Source of the DNA: Alphaproteobacteria bacterium
GTDB lineage: Bacteria > Pseudomonadota > Alphaproteobacteria > JANQSM01
Assembly (NCBI GenBank): GCA_028284025.1
Contig: JANQSM010000174.1
Location: forward strand, 1-6,346
DNA: 6,346 bases
Direction: 5' to 3'
Position numbers and translations under genes: made by a program. The notes under the pieces are model-generated. The model had not been told where the DNA came from, ran no database searches, and was given only the letters and a program-made list of their open reading frames with translations. This document shows positions 1 through 6,346 of this stretch, piece after piece; positions within the stretch are counted from its first letter, which is position 1, and every line of letters starts with the position of its first letter.

Positions 1-2032
1 GGCCTTTGGCAAGTTCCGAGATATCTTCCAGTGGGAAAATTAACATGCGGCGGTTTTCACCAACTACCGCAACCGTATCATCTGAACTGGATAAGCGAAT
101 GGCACGGGTAGCTTTTGCATCCTTGGCCAAAGTCATGACCACTTTTCCATTACGTGTTTGCGCAAGAATAGAATCTTCATTTACAACAAATCCATGACCA
201 CTGGATGACGCCAGCAATAACTTTCCATTGGGCTGATAAATCAATAAATCCGCTACATCCTGCCCAGACTCTAAATCAATAATCAAATTTAATGGTTCAC
301 CGAATCCACGAGCTGATGGCAGTTTGTCACAAGTAATTGTATAAAACCGACCATTTGTTCCAAATACCAATAACTTATCTGTCGTGTAAGCCTGCAATAT
401 AGCACGACCTTCGTCGCCTTCTTTATATTTTAAAGAATCCGCTTCGATATTATGTCCCTTAGCGGCACGAATCCACCCTGCCCGTGAACAGACAATGCTA
501 ATGGGTTCTTTTTCAATAAATGTTTCTTCTGGAATTTCTTCAACATCCGGAGCTTTTTCAATTTGAGTTCTGCGCTGGCCACCCTCTATTTTGGGCCCAA
601 ATTTTTCTTTAATACTACGTACCTGATTGGCAATCTCCTGCCATTGCAATTCATCAGATTTCAGCAAAGATTGAAGCTCTTTTTGCTCTTGCTGCAAGGT
701 ATTATATTCCGTTTGCAGCTTCATCTCTTCAAGCTTGCGCAAGCTGCGTAAGCGCATGTTTAAAATTGCTTCCACCTGTATATCCGTCAGGTTAAAAGCT
801 TTAATCATGACAGGTTTGGGTTCATCTTCTTCACGCAGAATCCGAATAACTTCATCCAGATTCAAAAATACAATCAAGTAACCGGCAACAACCTCCAAAC
901 GATGAGCAATTTCTTTCAAACGATTTTGTGTTTTTCTAATCAAAACGTCCCGGCGATGATCCAGGAATGCTTGCAAAATCTGGCGTAGGTTCATAACCTG
1001 CGGAACATTATCCTTGTCCAACACATTCAGGTTAAAGCTGATGCGGTTTTCAAATTCTGTCTGCTTGTAAAGCGTTTCCATCAATACAGCCGGATCCACG
1101 TTTTTACTGCGTGGCTCAATAACGATGCGTACTTCTTCTGCTGACTCATCACGAATATCATTAACCAGATGTAGCTTCTTATTATTCAAAAGCTCCGCTG
1201 TTTTTTCAATCAGCCGGCCTTTTTGAACCTGATATGGAATTTCACGAACCACAATCTGGTATTGACCATGAGAAAGATCTTCAAGCTCCCATGCAGCGCG
1301 ATGTACAACACTCCCTCGCCCTGTGCTGTAAGCCTCCAAAACACCTGCCGGATCCTCCAACATTACCCCGCCAGTGGGAAAGTCCGGGCCGGGGATTTTT
1401 TCCAGTAATGTTTCAATCCGGGCATTAGGCGCTTTAATTAAGTGCAGCAAACCATCGCAGATTTCACCCACATTGTGGGGAGGAATACTGGTCGCCATCC
1501 CCACCGCAATTCCCGTAGCTCCATTCGCCAGAAGATTGGGAAAATTAGCTGGTAAAACACGCGGCTCTTCCTCTTGCCCGTCATAATTGGGAATAAAATC
1601 AACTGTGTCTTTATCAATGTCTTCCAGCAAAGCCTTGGCTACAGCTGTTAAACGTGCTTCGGTGTACCGCATGGCAGCCGCTGAATCCCCATCAATATTT
1701 CCAAAGTTTCCTTGACCATCCACCAGCATATAACGGGAAGCAAAATGTTGTGCCAAACGCACCAAAGCTTCATAAACAGGGACATCACTGTGGGGGTGAT
1801 ACTTACCGATAACATCCCCTACAACACGTGCCGCTTTTTTATAACCCGTCTCAGGATCCAGTCGCAGCTGATCCATTGCATAAAGGATCCGCCGTTGAAC
1901 GGGTTTTAATCCATCACGCACATCCGGCAGGGATCGTGCCATAATGGTTGATAAGGCATAAGACAAATATCGCTCAGACAGGGCCTTGCCTAGGGATGCT
2001 TTTTGAATGGGTTTTTCAGGTAATTCAGCCAT
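1..2032 (-). CDS. parC: DNA topoisomerase IV subunit A, 5' part (C-terminal end cut by window edge)
   Basis: This is the DNA cleavage and religation subunit of topoisomerase IV, which with ParE decatenates daughter chromosomes. The frame is open from the ATG at 2032 to the left edge with no stop, giving about 677 residues. E. coli ParC has about 750, so some 70 residues are missing. The N-terminus reads [21 protein letters not shown], followed by DGLKPVQRR (residues 40-48). The catalytic tyrosine is Y123 in [11 protein letters not shown], and the [12 protein letters not shown] segment and a long coiled-coil region follow. The C-terminal beta-pinwheel is visible ([12 protein letters not shown], then [20 protein letters not shown]). 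No GyrA box (QRRGGKG) is seen in the visible part, and the neighbourhood fits ParC rather than GyrA. The start lies 17 bases after the recO stop with no Shine-Dalgarno match, so translation may be coupled to recO. The normally conserved glycine and serine of the quinolone-contact loop are S82 and V84 here. Confidence 0.95.
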   Translation of the reverse strand, partial: MAELPEKPIQKASLGKALSERYLSYALSTIMARSLPDVRDGLKPVQRRILYAMDQLRLDPETGYKKAARVVGDVIGKYHPHSDVPVYEALVRLAQHFASRYMLVDGQGNFGNIDGDSAAAMRYTEARLTAVAKALLEDIDKDTVDFIPNYDGQEEEPRVLPANFPNLLANGATGIAVGMATSIPPHNVGEICDGLLHLIKAPNARIETLLEKIPGPDFPTGGVMLEDPAGVLEAYSTGRGSVVHRAAWELEDLSHGQYQIVVREIPYQVQKGRLIEKTAELLNNKKLHLVNDIRDESAEEVRIVIEPRSKNVDPAVLMETLYKQTEFENRISFNLNVLDKDNVPQVMNLRQILQAFLDHRRDVLIRKTQNRLKEIAHRLEVVAGYLIVFLNLDEVIRILREEDEPKPVMIKAFNLTDIQVEAILNMRLRSLRKLEEMKLQTEYNTLQQEQKELQSLLKSDELQWQEIANQVRSIKEKFGPKIEGGQRRTQIEKAPDVEEIPEETFIEKEPISIVCSRAGWIRAAKGHNIEADSLKYKEGDEGRAILQAYTTDKLLVFGTNGRFYTITCDKLPSARGFGEPLNLIIDLESGQDVADLLIYQPNGKLLLASSSGHGFVVNEDSILAQTRNGKVVMTLAKDAKATRAIRLSSSDDTVAVVGENRRMLIFPLEDISELAKG

Positions 2033-2049
2033 TTATTTTTGAAATTTGG

Positions 2050-2781
2050 TTATAAAGCGCCCTGGCTACGGGGAGAAACAGATTCTACAAAACGCCGCCG
2101 CGCACCAGGAACCTGCCTGTTATGCGCCAAAAACAAGTGACGTTCAAGAAAATATCCTGTCAGTGTCAAACCCTCTGTGAGTTGATTTTGATTAGCTGGT
2201 TCAGGAGAAACCAAAAACTCAGGCAATTTCAATAACTTATCTATGTAAGGCTGGGCCGCCTCAAAACTCACAGCTCGTCCCGTTTTAGGTGAAACATGGG
2301 TCAATCCATTCACTACACCGCTGACTGCGCACTTGCTAAAATCAAACCCAAAGCCCAAATCCGTTAGAAAAGAGATTTCCCAGCGGACATAATGCTGAAT
2401 CCAATCTTCCCCGGCAAGATTCTCAAACAAAGTTAGTAAATTTTCAAAACTTTGAGCGTGAGGTTCACCTTCAGGAAACCCATATTTAATTAAAGCAGAA
2501 ACTGAAGATATGCACGATAGCCTTTTGTAATCATTAAAAAATAAAGCAGTTGTATGATGTTCTAGTTCACAAGTAAATCGCCCAAGGTGTTCTGGCAAAC
2601 GCGCCTGCCACGTAGCCGTTACCACATTGCCTAACTCATAAATACTTCCCTGTTTCTGCGATCGTGGACGGCGCACCAAGCCAGCAGATAGACCGTGCCC
2701 TCGTGTAAAAATGTGTAAAATAAGAGAAGATTCCCCATGGGAGCGTACCCCTACAATCACACCGATATCAGACCATTGCAT
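2050..2781 (-). CDS. recO: DNA repair protein RecO
   Basis: RecO is the recombination mediator that, with RecR and RecF, loads RecA onto SSB-coated single-stranded DNA at gaps. The 243-residue length is normal for the family. The N-terminal OB fold occupies about residues 1-77 and opens with MQWSDIGVIVGVRSHGESS, close to the usual alphaproteobacterial form. A helical C-terminal domain follows, with DLGFGFDFSKCAVSG (C151) and the conserved HVSPKTGRAVS (162-172), ending in LTGYFLERHLF. Only the single C151 remains of the zinc-binding cysteines seen in some other RecO proteins, as is usual in this lineage to my knowledge. The ATG at 2781 matches the family start but has no Shine-Dalgarno sequence; a TATAAT box lies just upstream. 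In relatives recO commonly sits directly behind era, whereas here an unrelated gene separates them. parC follows after 17 bases. Confidence 0.95.
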   Translation of the reverse strand: MQWSDIGVIVGVRSHGESSLILHIFTRGHGLSAGLVRRPRSQKQGSIYELGNVVTATWQARLPEHLGRFTCELEHHTTALFFNDYKRLSCISSVSALIKYGFPEGEPHAQSFENLLTLFENLAGEDWIQHYVRWEISFLTDLGFGFDFSKCAVSGVVNGLTHVSPKTGRAVSFEAAQPYIDKLLKLPEFLVSPEPANQNQLTEGLTLTGYFLERHLFLAHNRQVPGARRRFVESVSPRSQGAL

Positions 2782-2788
2782 AAAGCTG

Positions 2789-2816
2789 ATTATAAAGAAT
2801 TAGCGCCCATTGAAAA
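2789..2816 (-). promoter_or_regulatory. Candidate sigma-70-type promoter for recO-parC, possibly giving a leaderless mRNA
   Basis: On the minus strand a perfect TATAAT (-10) lies at 2794-2789. A 4-of-6 match to the -35 box, TTTTCA, lies at 2816-2811, separated by 16 bases. The predicted first transcribed base falls at about 2782-2781, on or beside the A of the recO ATG, which has no Shine-Dalgarno sequence. The site lies in the 43-base gap between the ankyrin-like gene and recO. The -35 is weak and the region is AT-rich, so chance is possible. Confidence 0.45.
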
Positions 2817-2824
2817 AGTAAATT

Positions 2825-3445
2825 CTATCTAACAGTCTGTGTCCGCCCAGCTTGACCCACAGCTGTTCCTGAAACTCCAGTATTCTTTGTTGTGGAAGGG
2901 TTCTGACCAGAGTGTTGTTGAGCCCCGTCTTTAAAAACACCGCCCTCTCCTCTTTGTATGGACGCCGAATTCATAATTTGCATGTAAATATTTTGATTTT
3001 GATTTACTTCAAGACTCAATGTTCTCAAGATATCTCTGGGTAAAATGTCAATAGCATTAGGTTTTACCTGATACTCTGGATCAACTATTGCCCCTTCTTC
3101 CAAAAACAATTTGATAATGTCTTCATCCCTTGTGAAAATAGCAACTGCAAGTGGGAACAAGTGAATTTTTCTCGAATCATCAAATGGGGCACGCTCTTTG
3201 TGTTCTTGCGCTGTTCCACAAAGCTCCTTCCCTGTTTTCTTTTTTACTATTTCATCAAGCACAAGAAGGAGTTTTTGAAGCGATCCAGGCAAAGAAGAAA
3301 CTGAGGTAAATGCAATTTCAATTGGATCACCGACAGTGATTCCTTGCCCCTTAAAATAATCAATTATTGAAAGTATTAAATCGATTTTTTTATTAATAAT
3401 AGCTTCAAGAAGCTCGATTTTATCTGGAGCCTTAACCCGTACCAT
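2825..3445 (-). CDS. Hypothetical ankyrin-repeat-like protein inserted between era and recO
   Basis: I do not recognise this 206-residue protein as a named family. Residues 98-122 (PLAVAIFTRDEDIIKLFLEEGAIVD) fit the ankyrin repeat pattern, with PLAVAI for the first helix, DIIKLFLEEGA for the second and IVD for the turn. Two weaker repeat-like segments precede it. Residues 11-38 contain LLEAIINKKIDLILSIIDYF, and residues 40-69 contain DPIEIAF and LQKLLLVLDEIV. The tail from about 164 is rich in Gly, Gln, Ser and Thr, lacks hydrophobic blocks and is probably disordered. No signal peptide or membrane helix is seen, so the protein is likely cytoplasmic or exported by a route not read from its N-terminus. 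A consensus Shine-Dalgarno site supports the ATG at 3445. The gap to era is 60 bases and to recO 43, looser than elsewhere here. Its G+C content is about 37% by hand count (2881-3420), against about 42% in part of era and 49% in part of parC. The role is unknown; protein-protein binding, perhaps with a host target, is inference. Confidence 0.75.
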   Translation of the reverse strand: MVRVKAPDKIELLEAIINKKIDLILSIIDYFKGQGITVGDPIEIAFTSVSSLPGSLQKLLLVLDEIVKKKTGKELCGTAQEHKERAPFDDSRKIHLFPLAVAIFTRDEDIIKLFLEEGAIVDPEYQVKPNAIDILPRDILRTLSLEVNQNQNIYMQIMNSASIQRGEGGVFKDGAQQHSGQNPSTTKNTGVSGTAVGQAGRTQTVR

Positions 3446-3453
3446 ATTCTCAA

Positions 3454-3461
3454 TCCTCCTT
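3454..3461 (-). promoter_or_regulatory. Strong Shine-Dalgarno sequence of the ankyrin-like gene
   Basis: The minus strand reads AAGGAGGA here, 8 bases before the ATG at 3445. This is a near-perfect complement to the 3' end of 16S rRNA at good spacing. It fixes the start of the 206-residue gene and argues that this gene is really translated. No other gene in the window has a comparable site. Confidence 0.85.
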
Positions 3462-3505
3462 GAAATTGAATACTTAAAAAAACAAGTAAAGTCAAAGAGA
3501 AATAA

Positions 3506-4417
3506 TCATTTAGGAAACGACAAGCCCATCGCCCTGTAATAAGAGGGTTTTTCTTTCCAGTCTTTGGTAACTTTTACTTCCAAAAACAAATGGACGGGAG
3601 ATGCCATCATTTCGGCAATATCTCGCTGTGCCCGCTCACGTATTTTCTTAATTTGATGGCCCTTTCCACCGATCACAATCTTTTTCTGTGATTCCTTGGC
3701 AACGTGAATAATCTGGCCAATTCTGATTTCTCCATTGTCAAAACTTTCCCATTCTTCCGTTTCCACGGTAATGTCGTAGGGAAGTTCCTCATGCAGCATC
3801 AAGAAAACTTTTTCACGCGTGATTTCCGCTGCCAGTAAGCGCATTGGAATATCGGTGATATCTTCCTCTCCATAATGCCATGCTTCTTCAGGCATCAATC
3901 CAACAAGATGATGAATAAGATGATCTACGGAATCTCCACTTTTTGCCTGAATCATAAAGATATCGCTGAAAACACTCATATTAAAAAGTTTTTCCGCCAA
4001 AGGTAAAAGTAGATCTTTTTTGATCGTATCCGTCTTGTTTAAAGCCAAAATAGCCTTGATATCGCGTTGTTGTAGAATCTCAATGACGAGCAAATCATCC
4101 GGGGAAACGCCTTTCTTGGCATCCATAACATAAACAATCTCATCCGCCTCTTCTAATCCTGCCAAAGCAGAGTCTACCATGGCTTCCTCAAGCTTTTGCT
4201 TCGCATTAAAAATACCCGGCGTATCAATAAAAACGATTTGAGTATCTCCAAAAATACCGATGCCTCGAATGCGGTTACGGGTTGTTTGTACTTTGTGAGA
4301 AACAATAGAAAGTTTTTGCCCGATAAATTTGTTCAATAAAGTGGATTTTCCTGCGTTAGGGGCACCAATAATAGCGACAAACCCACACTTTTTAGCCTCT
4401 TTATGTTTCGTATTCAT
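3506..4417 (-). CDS. era: GTPase Era (30S ribosome assembly)
   Basis: Era is a GTPase that binds the 3' end of 16S rRNA and checks maturation of the small ribosomal subunit. At 303 residues it matches the E. coli protein (301). The GTPase domain shows G1 GAPNAGKS (18-25), the switch I segment QTTRNRIRG (44-52), G3 DTPG (65-68) and G4 NKTD (127-130). The G5 position reads QAK (157-159) where SAK or SAL is usual. The C-terminal KH domain carries IHVAKESQKKIVIGGKGHQI, with the GxxG loop GGKG at 250-253. The ATG at 4417 follows the rnc stop after only two bases and has no clear Shine-Dalgarno sequence, so coupled translation with rnc is likely. Pairing with rnc is functionally sensible because RNase III cuts the rRNA precursor whose small-subunit product Era handles. 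Confidence 0.97.
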   Translation of the reverse strand: MNTKHKEAKKCGFVAIIGAPNAGKSTLLNKFIGQKLSIVSHKVQTTRNRIRGIGIFGDTQIVFIDTPGIFNAKQKLEEAMVDSALAGLEEADEIVYVMDAKKGVSPDDLLVIEILQQRDIKAILALNKTDTIKKDLLLPLAEKLFNMSVFSDIFMIQAKSGDSVDHLIHHLVGLMPEEAWHYGEEDITDIPMRLLAAEITREKVFLMLHEELPYDITVETEEWESFDNGEIRIGQIIHVAKESQKKIVIGGKGHQIKKIRERAQRDIAEMMASPVHLFLEVKVTKDWKEKPSYYRAMGLSFPK

Positions 4418-4419
4418 TT

Positions 4420-5124
4420 CTAGAAATTACTTTCATTGATAAAGCTTAAAACTCTTTTTGCCACATCCCGTTCAGCCTCTTTCTTGGAAGTCCCAAGACC
4501 TGTCAACACCGGAATACCCGACAAATCAACGGTTACTTTAAAAAGCGGGCTGTGATCTGGCCCTTGCTGCTCCATTACCCGGTAACGTGGCAAATCCATA
4601 CCTTTTTTTTGTGCCCATTCCTGTAACGCTGTTTTGGGATCTTTGGGTGGCTTACTTTTACCATCAAGGTATGATTTCCAGTTTTTCTCTATAAACCTAT
4701 GCACAGTGGACAGTCCACTATCCATAAAAAGGGCCGCCATAATTGCCTCCATCACATCTGCCAGAATGGAAGGATTGGTAACCTCTTCTTTTGATTCATG
4801 AGTGATTTTCTCAAATCGGATATGTTCAGCAATCCCAAGCTTTCGCGCGACTTCTGCCAAAGTTTCTTTGCTCACCAGAGCTGCAAAGCGTCGGGAAATC
4901 TGGCCTTCCTGTTCATTAGGGTATTTATCAAACAGAATTTGTGCCATGACAAGTCCCAGTACACGGTCCCCTAAAAATTCCAAACGCTCATAGTGCGGTT
5001 CATTATTGTATTTAGGGTCATCCTGAATGCTTTTATGAGTAATAGCTTCCAGTAAAAGCCTGGGTTTTTTAAACTTGTGGCCGATCTTATCTTCGATGAA
5101 TTCTATATAGGGCAGGTTGCTCAC
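4420..5124 (-). CDS. rnc: Ribonuclease III
   Basis: RNase III is a double-stranded RNA endonuclease that processes the rRNA precursor and some mRNAs; it works as a homodimer with Mg2+. The protein has 234 residues, normal for the family. The nuclease domain holds the signature YERLEFLGDRVLGLV with E46, E49 and D53, plus D123 and E126 in LADVMEAIMAALF. These match the metal-binding and catalytic residues of E. coli RNase III. A double-stranded RNA binding domain covers about residues 162-230, from DPKTALQEWAQ to SKKEAERDVAKRVLSFI. The start is GTG at 5124. It is fixed because the codon directly upstream is an in-frame TAA, which is also the lepB stop. The next methionine is M60, inside the catalytic domain. 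No Shine-Dalgarno sequence is seen, which suggests translation re-initiates after lepB. Confidence 0.97.
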   Translation of the reverse strand: MSNLPYIEFIEDKIGHKFKKPRLLLEAITHKSIQDDPKYNNEPHYERLEFLGDRVLGLVMAQILFDKYPNEQEGQISRRFAALVSKETLAEVARKLGIAEHIRFEKITHESKEEVTNPSILADVMEAIMAALFMDSGLSTVHRFIEKNWKSYLDGKSKPPKDPKTALQEWAQKKGMDLPRYRVMEQQGPDHSPLFKVTVDLSGIPVLTGLGTSKKEAERDVAKRVLSFINESNF

Positions 5125-5898
5125 TTAGTACTCTGCTGTGTTGTTAATCCCCTTAAAAAAGCGATTCCAACGGGCAGACCATGGCCATTTCCAGAACTTC
5201 CAGAACGAATCATCCAAAGAAAAGAATACAAAGGATGCCCGCCCTACATAGTTCTCAAAGGGGACATAGCCCACACGGGCCAAAACCCGGCTATCAATAG
5301 AGTTATCTCTATTATCGCCCATCATAAAGTAATGTCCCTCTGGTACTGTATATTCAATTGTATTGTCCAACGGGCCATTATCGCGCTCTTCTATAATATG
5401 ATATTGATGACCGTTTGGCAAAGTTTCAATGTATTGTGGTACCCGTTGGCTGTTGCCATAAGTATTTTTATAGACATAATCTTCAATTCTTTTCCGTGGC
5501 ACCTGCTTGCCATTGATGAACAGGAATCCGGCTTTCATTTCAATTGTGTCCCCCGGCAAGCCAATAACCCGCTTGATATAATCTGTCCGGTTATCTCTGG
5601 GAAGTTTGAAAACGGCTATATCTCCTCGCTCTGGTGCGTCGGAGAAAACCCGGCCTTCAATCAACGGCATGGAAAATGGTAAAGAATGGCGTGAATATCC
5701 GTACGAAAACTTTGATACAAAAAGATAATCGTTAATCAACAAGTTGGGTAACATTGACCCGGACGGAATGCTAAATGGCTCATACGCGACAGATCGTACA
5801 AATAAAGCCAACAACAACGCAAAAAAGATGGTACGGGCAAATTCCCAAAACCCGCCTTTTTCTTTCTGTTTTGATTTAAAAATTAATTTGTCTGACAC
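5125..5898 (-). CDS. lepB: Signal peptidase I
   Basis: LepB is the inner-membrane serine protease that removes signal peptides from exported proteins. The protein has 257 residues with one N-terminal membrane helix at about 18-38 (EFARTIFFALLLALFVRSVA), followed by EPFSIPSGSM with the nucleophile S48. The general base is K109 in DYIKRVIGLPGD. The conserved box GDNRDNSIDSR lies at 194-204. The stretch SYGYSRHSLPF (65-75) is typical of alphaproteobacterial enzymes. E. coli LepB is longer (324) with two membrane helices, so this is the short single-anchor form. The C-terminus is rich in Trp and basic residues (FWKFWKWPWSARWNRFF), which may sit at the membrane surface. The start is GTG at 5898, overlapping acpS by 16 bases. 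An in-frame stop lies eight codons further upstream with no other start between. The only ribosome-binding hint is a weak purine run, GAAAGAGAG. Confidence 0.96.
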   Translation of the reverse strand: MSDKLIFKSKQKEKGGFWEFARTIFFALLLALFVRSVAYEPFSIPSGSMLPNLLINDYLFVSKFSYGYSRHSLPFSMPLIEGRVFSDAPERGDIAVFKLPRDNRTDYIKRVIGLPGDTIEMKAGFLFINGKQVPRKRIEDYVYKNTYGNSQRVPQYIETLPNGHQYHIIEERDNGPLDNTIEYTVPEGHYFMMGDNRDNSIDSRVLARVGYVPFENYVGRASFVFFSLDDSFWKFWKWPWSARWNRFFKGINNTAEY

Positions 5899-6302
5899 TT
5901 GCTCTCTTTCGGTCTCGCCTCAATAATAACTTGTGCCTGTGCTATTGAGGACTCATCCGTCATGGACACATGAATCACAGCATCCATACCTGCCGGTGTC
6001 AACTTTTTCAATGCCTTATCCGCTTTTCCCGTGAGTATAAGTGTAGGTTTACCACTTTCCTGGTTTACTACTCCAATCTCCTTGAAAGCCATCGTTTTGC
6101 CAAGCCCCGTTCCAACCGCCTTGGCAAAAGCTTCTTTAGCAGCAAATCTTTTGGCATAACTGGCCATACGATGGACATGATTTTCTGCTCTGTCTTGCTC
6201 AACCAAAGTAAAAACCCGATTTTTAAATCTTTCTCCAAAACGCTGGAAAGATGCCTCAATGCGGTCAATATCAACTATATCAATACCGGTACCCAGAATC
6301 AT
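5883..6302 (-). CDS. acpS: Holo-[acyl-carrier-protein] synthase
   Basis: AcpS moves the 4'-phosphopantetheine arm from coenzyme A onto a serine of acyl carrier protein, which activates it for fatty acid synthesis. At 139 residues it is slightly longer than the E. coli enzyme (126). The N-terminal motif GTGIDIVDIDRIE contains the Mg2+-binding D8. The second motif, KRFAAKEAFAKAVGTGL (51-67), contains E57. A C-terminal HVSMTDESSIAQAQVII strand region closes the fold. The ATG at 6302 overlaps the TGA of the upstream pdxJ as ATGA, a standard coupling arrangement, and the 3' end overlaps lepB by 16 bases. The pdxJ-acpS pairing is widespread in Proteobacteria. Confidence 0.96.
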   Translation of the reverse strand: MILGTGIDIVDIDRIEASFQRFGERFKNRVFTLVEQDRAENHVHRMASYAKRFAAKEAFAKAVGTGLGKTMAFKEIGVVNQESGKPTLILTGKADKALKKLTPAGMDAVIHVSMTDESSIAQAQVIIEARPKESKCQTN

Positions 6303-6346
6303 GCGGCTTTTACCTGTCTAGCGGCCATCATCAAAGATTGCATCTG
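6299..6346 (-). CDS. pdxJ: Pyridoxine 5'-phosphate synthase, C-terminal 15 residues only
   Basis: The minus strand is open from the right edge and reads QMQSLMMAARQVKAA before a TGA at 6301-6299. The pattern of a short amphipathic helix ending in LMxAAR is the usual end of PdxJ. PdxJ makes pyridoxine 5'-phosphate in the DXP-dependent vitamin B6 pathway. Only 48 bases are inside the window, so the assignment rests mainly on the conserved pdxJ-acpS order and the ATGA overlap. Confidence 0.7.
   Translation of the reverse strand, partial: QMQSLMMAARQVKAA

Noticed and set aside
2047..2075. TATAAC just before the parC start as a separate parC promoter.
   Set aside because: It overlaps the recO stop codon and has no -35 match better than 3 of 6 at a usable distance.
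3471..3488. A possible terminator hairpin after era, TACTT and AAGTA around a run of T.
   Set aside because: The stem is only five AT-rich base pairs and the T run is in the loop rather than after the stem, so it does not look like an intrinsic terminator.
3467..3495. A TTGACT box (3495-3490, minus strand) with TATTCA 17 bases downstream as a promoter of the ankyrin-like gene.
   Set aside because: The -35 is good but the -10 matches only 3 of 6, and the implied start site would fall on the Shine-Dalgarno sequence, removing part of it. A promoter may exist here but this pair does not support it.
3446..3508. era and the ankyrin-like gene are in the same frame, so readthrough of the era TGA would produce a fusion.
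   Set aside because: The 60-base gap is a multiple of three by a one-in-three chance. The gap translates to non-conserved residues, and the strong Shine-Dalgarno site shows independent initiation.
5077..5682. A 201-codon open frame on the plus strand opposite lepB and the start of rnc.
   Set aside because: It lies fully antisense to two genes with intact catalytic motifs, its translation shows no recognisable domain, and it spans a gene junction, as a chance frame would.
6068..6274. A 68-codon minus-strand frame inside acpS in another frame.
   Set aside because: It is entirely inside acpS, whose own frame has all conserved motifs, and its composition is that of an out-of-frame reading.

Overview
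The window is a single co-directional run of housekeeping genes, all on the minus strand. Transcription goes from the right edge to the left: pdxJ (3' end only), acpS, lepB, rnc, era, an unrecognised ankyrin-like gene, recO, and parC (5' part, cut by the left edge). The order pdxJ-acpS-lepB-rnc-era-recO-parC is typical of Alphaproteobacteria. Details of the proteins agree, such as the GYSRHSLPF stretch in LepB, the FLGDRVLGLV form of the RNase III signature, and a RecO carrying a lone CAVSG motif. Base composition is moderate to low (hand counts about 42-49% G+C in the conserved genes). Together with an ankyrin-like gene, this makes a host-associated alphaproteobacterium (for example of the Holosporales type) a reasonable guess, but the sequence alone does not prove it.

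Right half (about 6346-3506): five genes are packed with almost no spacing. pdxJ and acpS overlap by ATGA, acpS and lepB overlap by 16 bases, the lepB stop touches the rnc start, and two bases separate rnc from era. This is a tightly coupled operon. It covers pyridoxal phosphate synthesis (PdxJ), acyl carrier protein activation (AcpS), signal peptide removal (LepB), double-stranded RNA cleavage and rRNA processing (RNase III), and 30S ribosome assembly (Era).

Middle (3505-2782): the usual close link between era and recO is broken by a 206-residue gene with at least one ankyrin-like repeat and a polar, probably disordered tail. It has the only consensus Shine-Dalgarno sequence in the window and a lower G+C content (about 37%). 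Just behind it, directly before recO, lies a perfect TATAAT box placed so that transcription would begin at or next to the recO start codon. The gene therefore looks like a later insertion, with recO-parC possibly having its own promoter.

Left half (2781-1): recO (recombination mediator in the RecFOR pathway) is followed by parC (topoisomerase IV subunit A). parC is open to position 1 without a stop and lacks only its C-terminal end. Its quinolone-contact region carries unusual residues.

No RNA gene, insertion sequence, CRISPR array or convincing terminator was seen, and no stretch over 300 bases lacks a gene. I found no clear new multi-gene system; the ankyrin-like gene is the only real accessory element.
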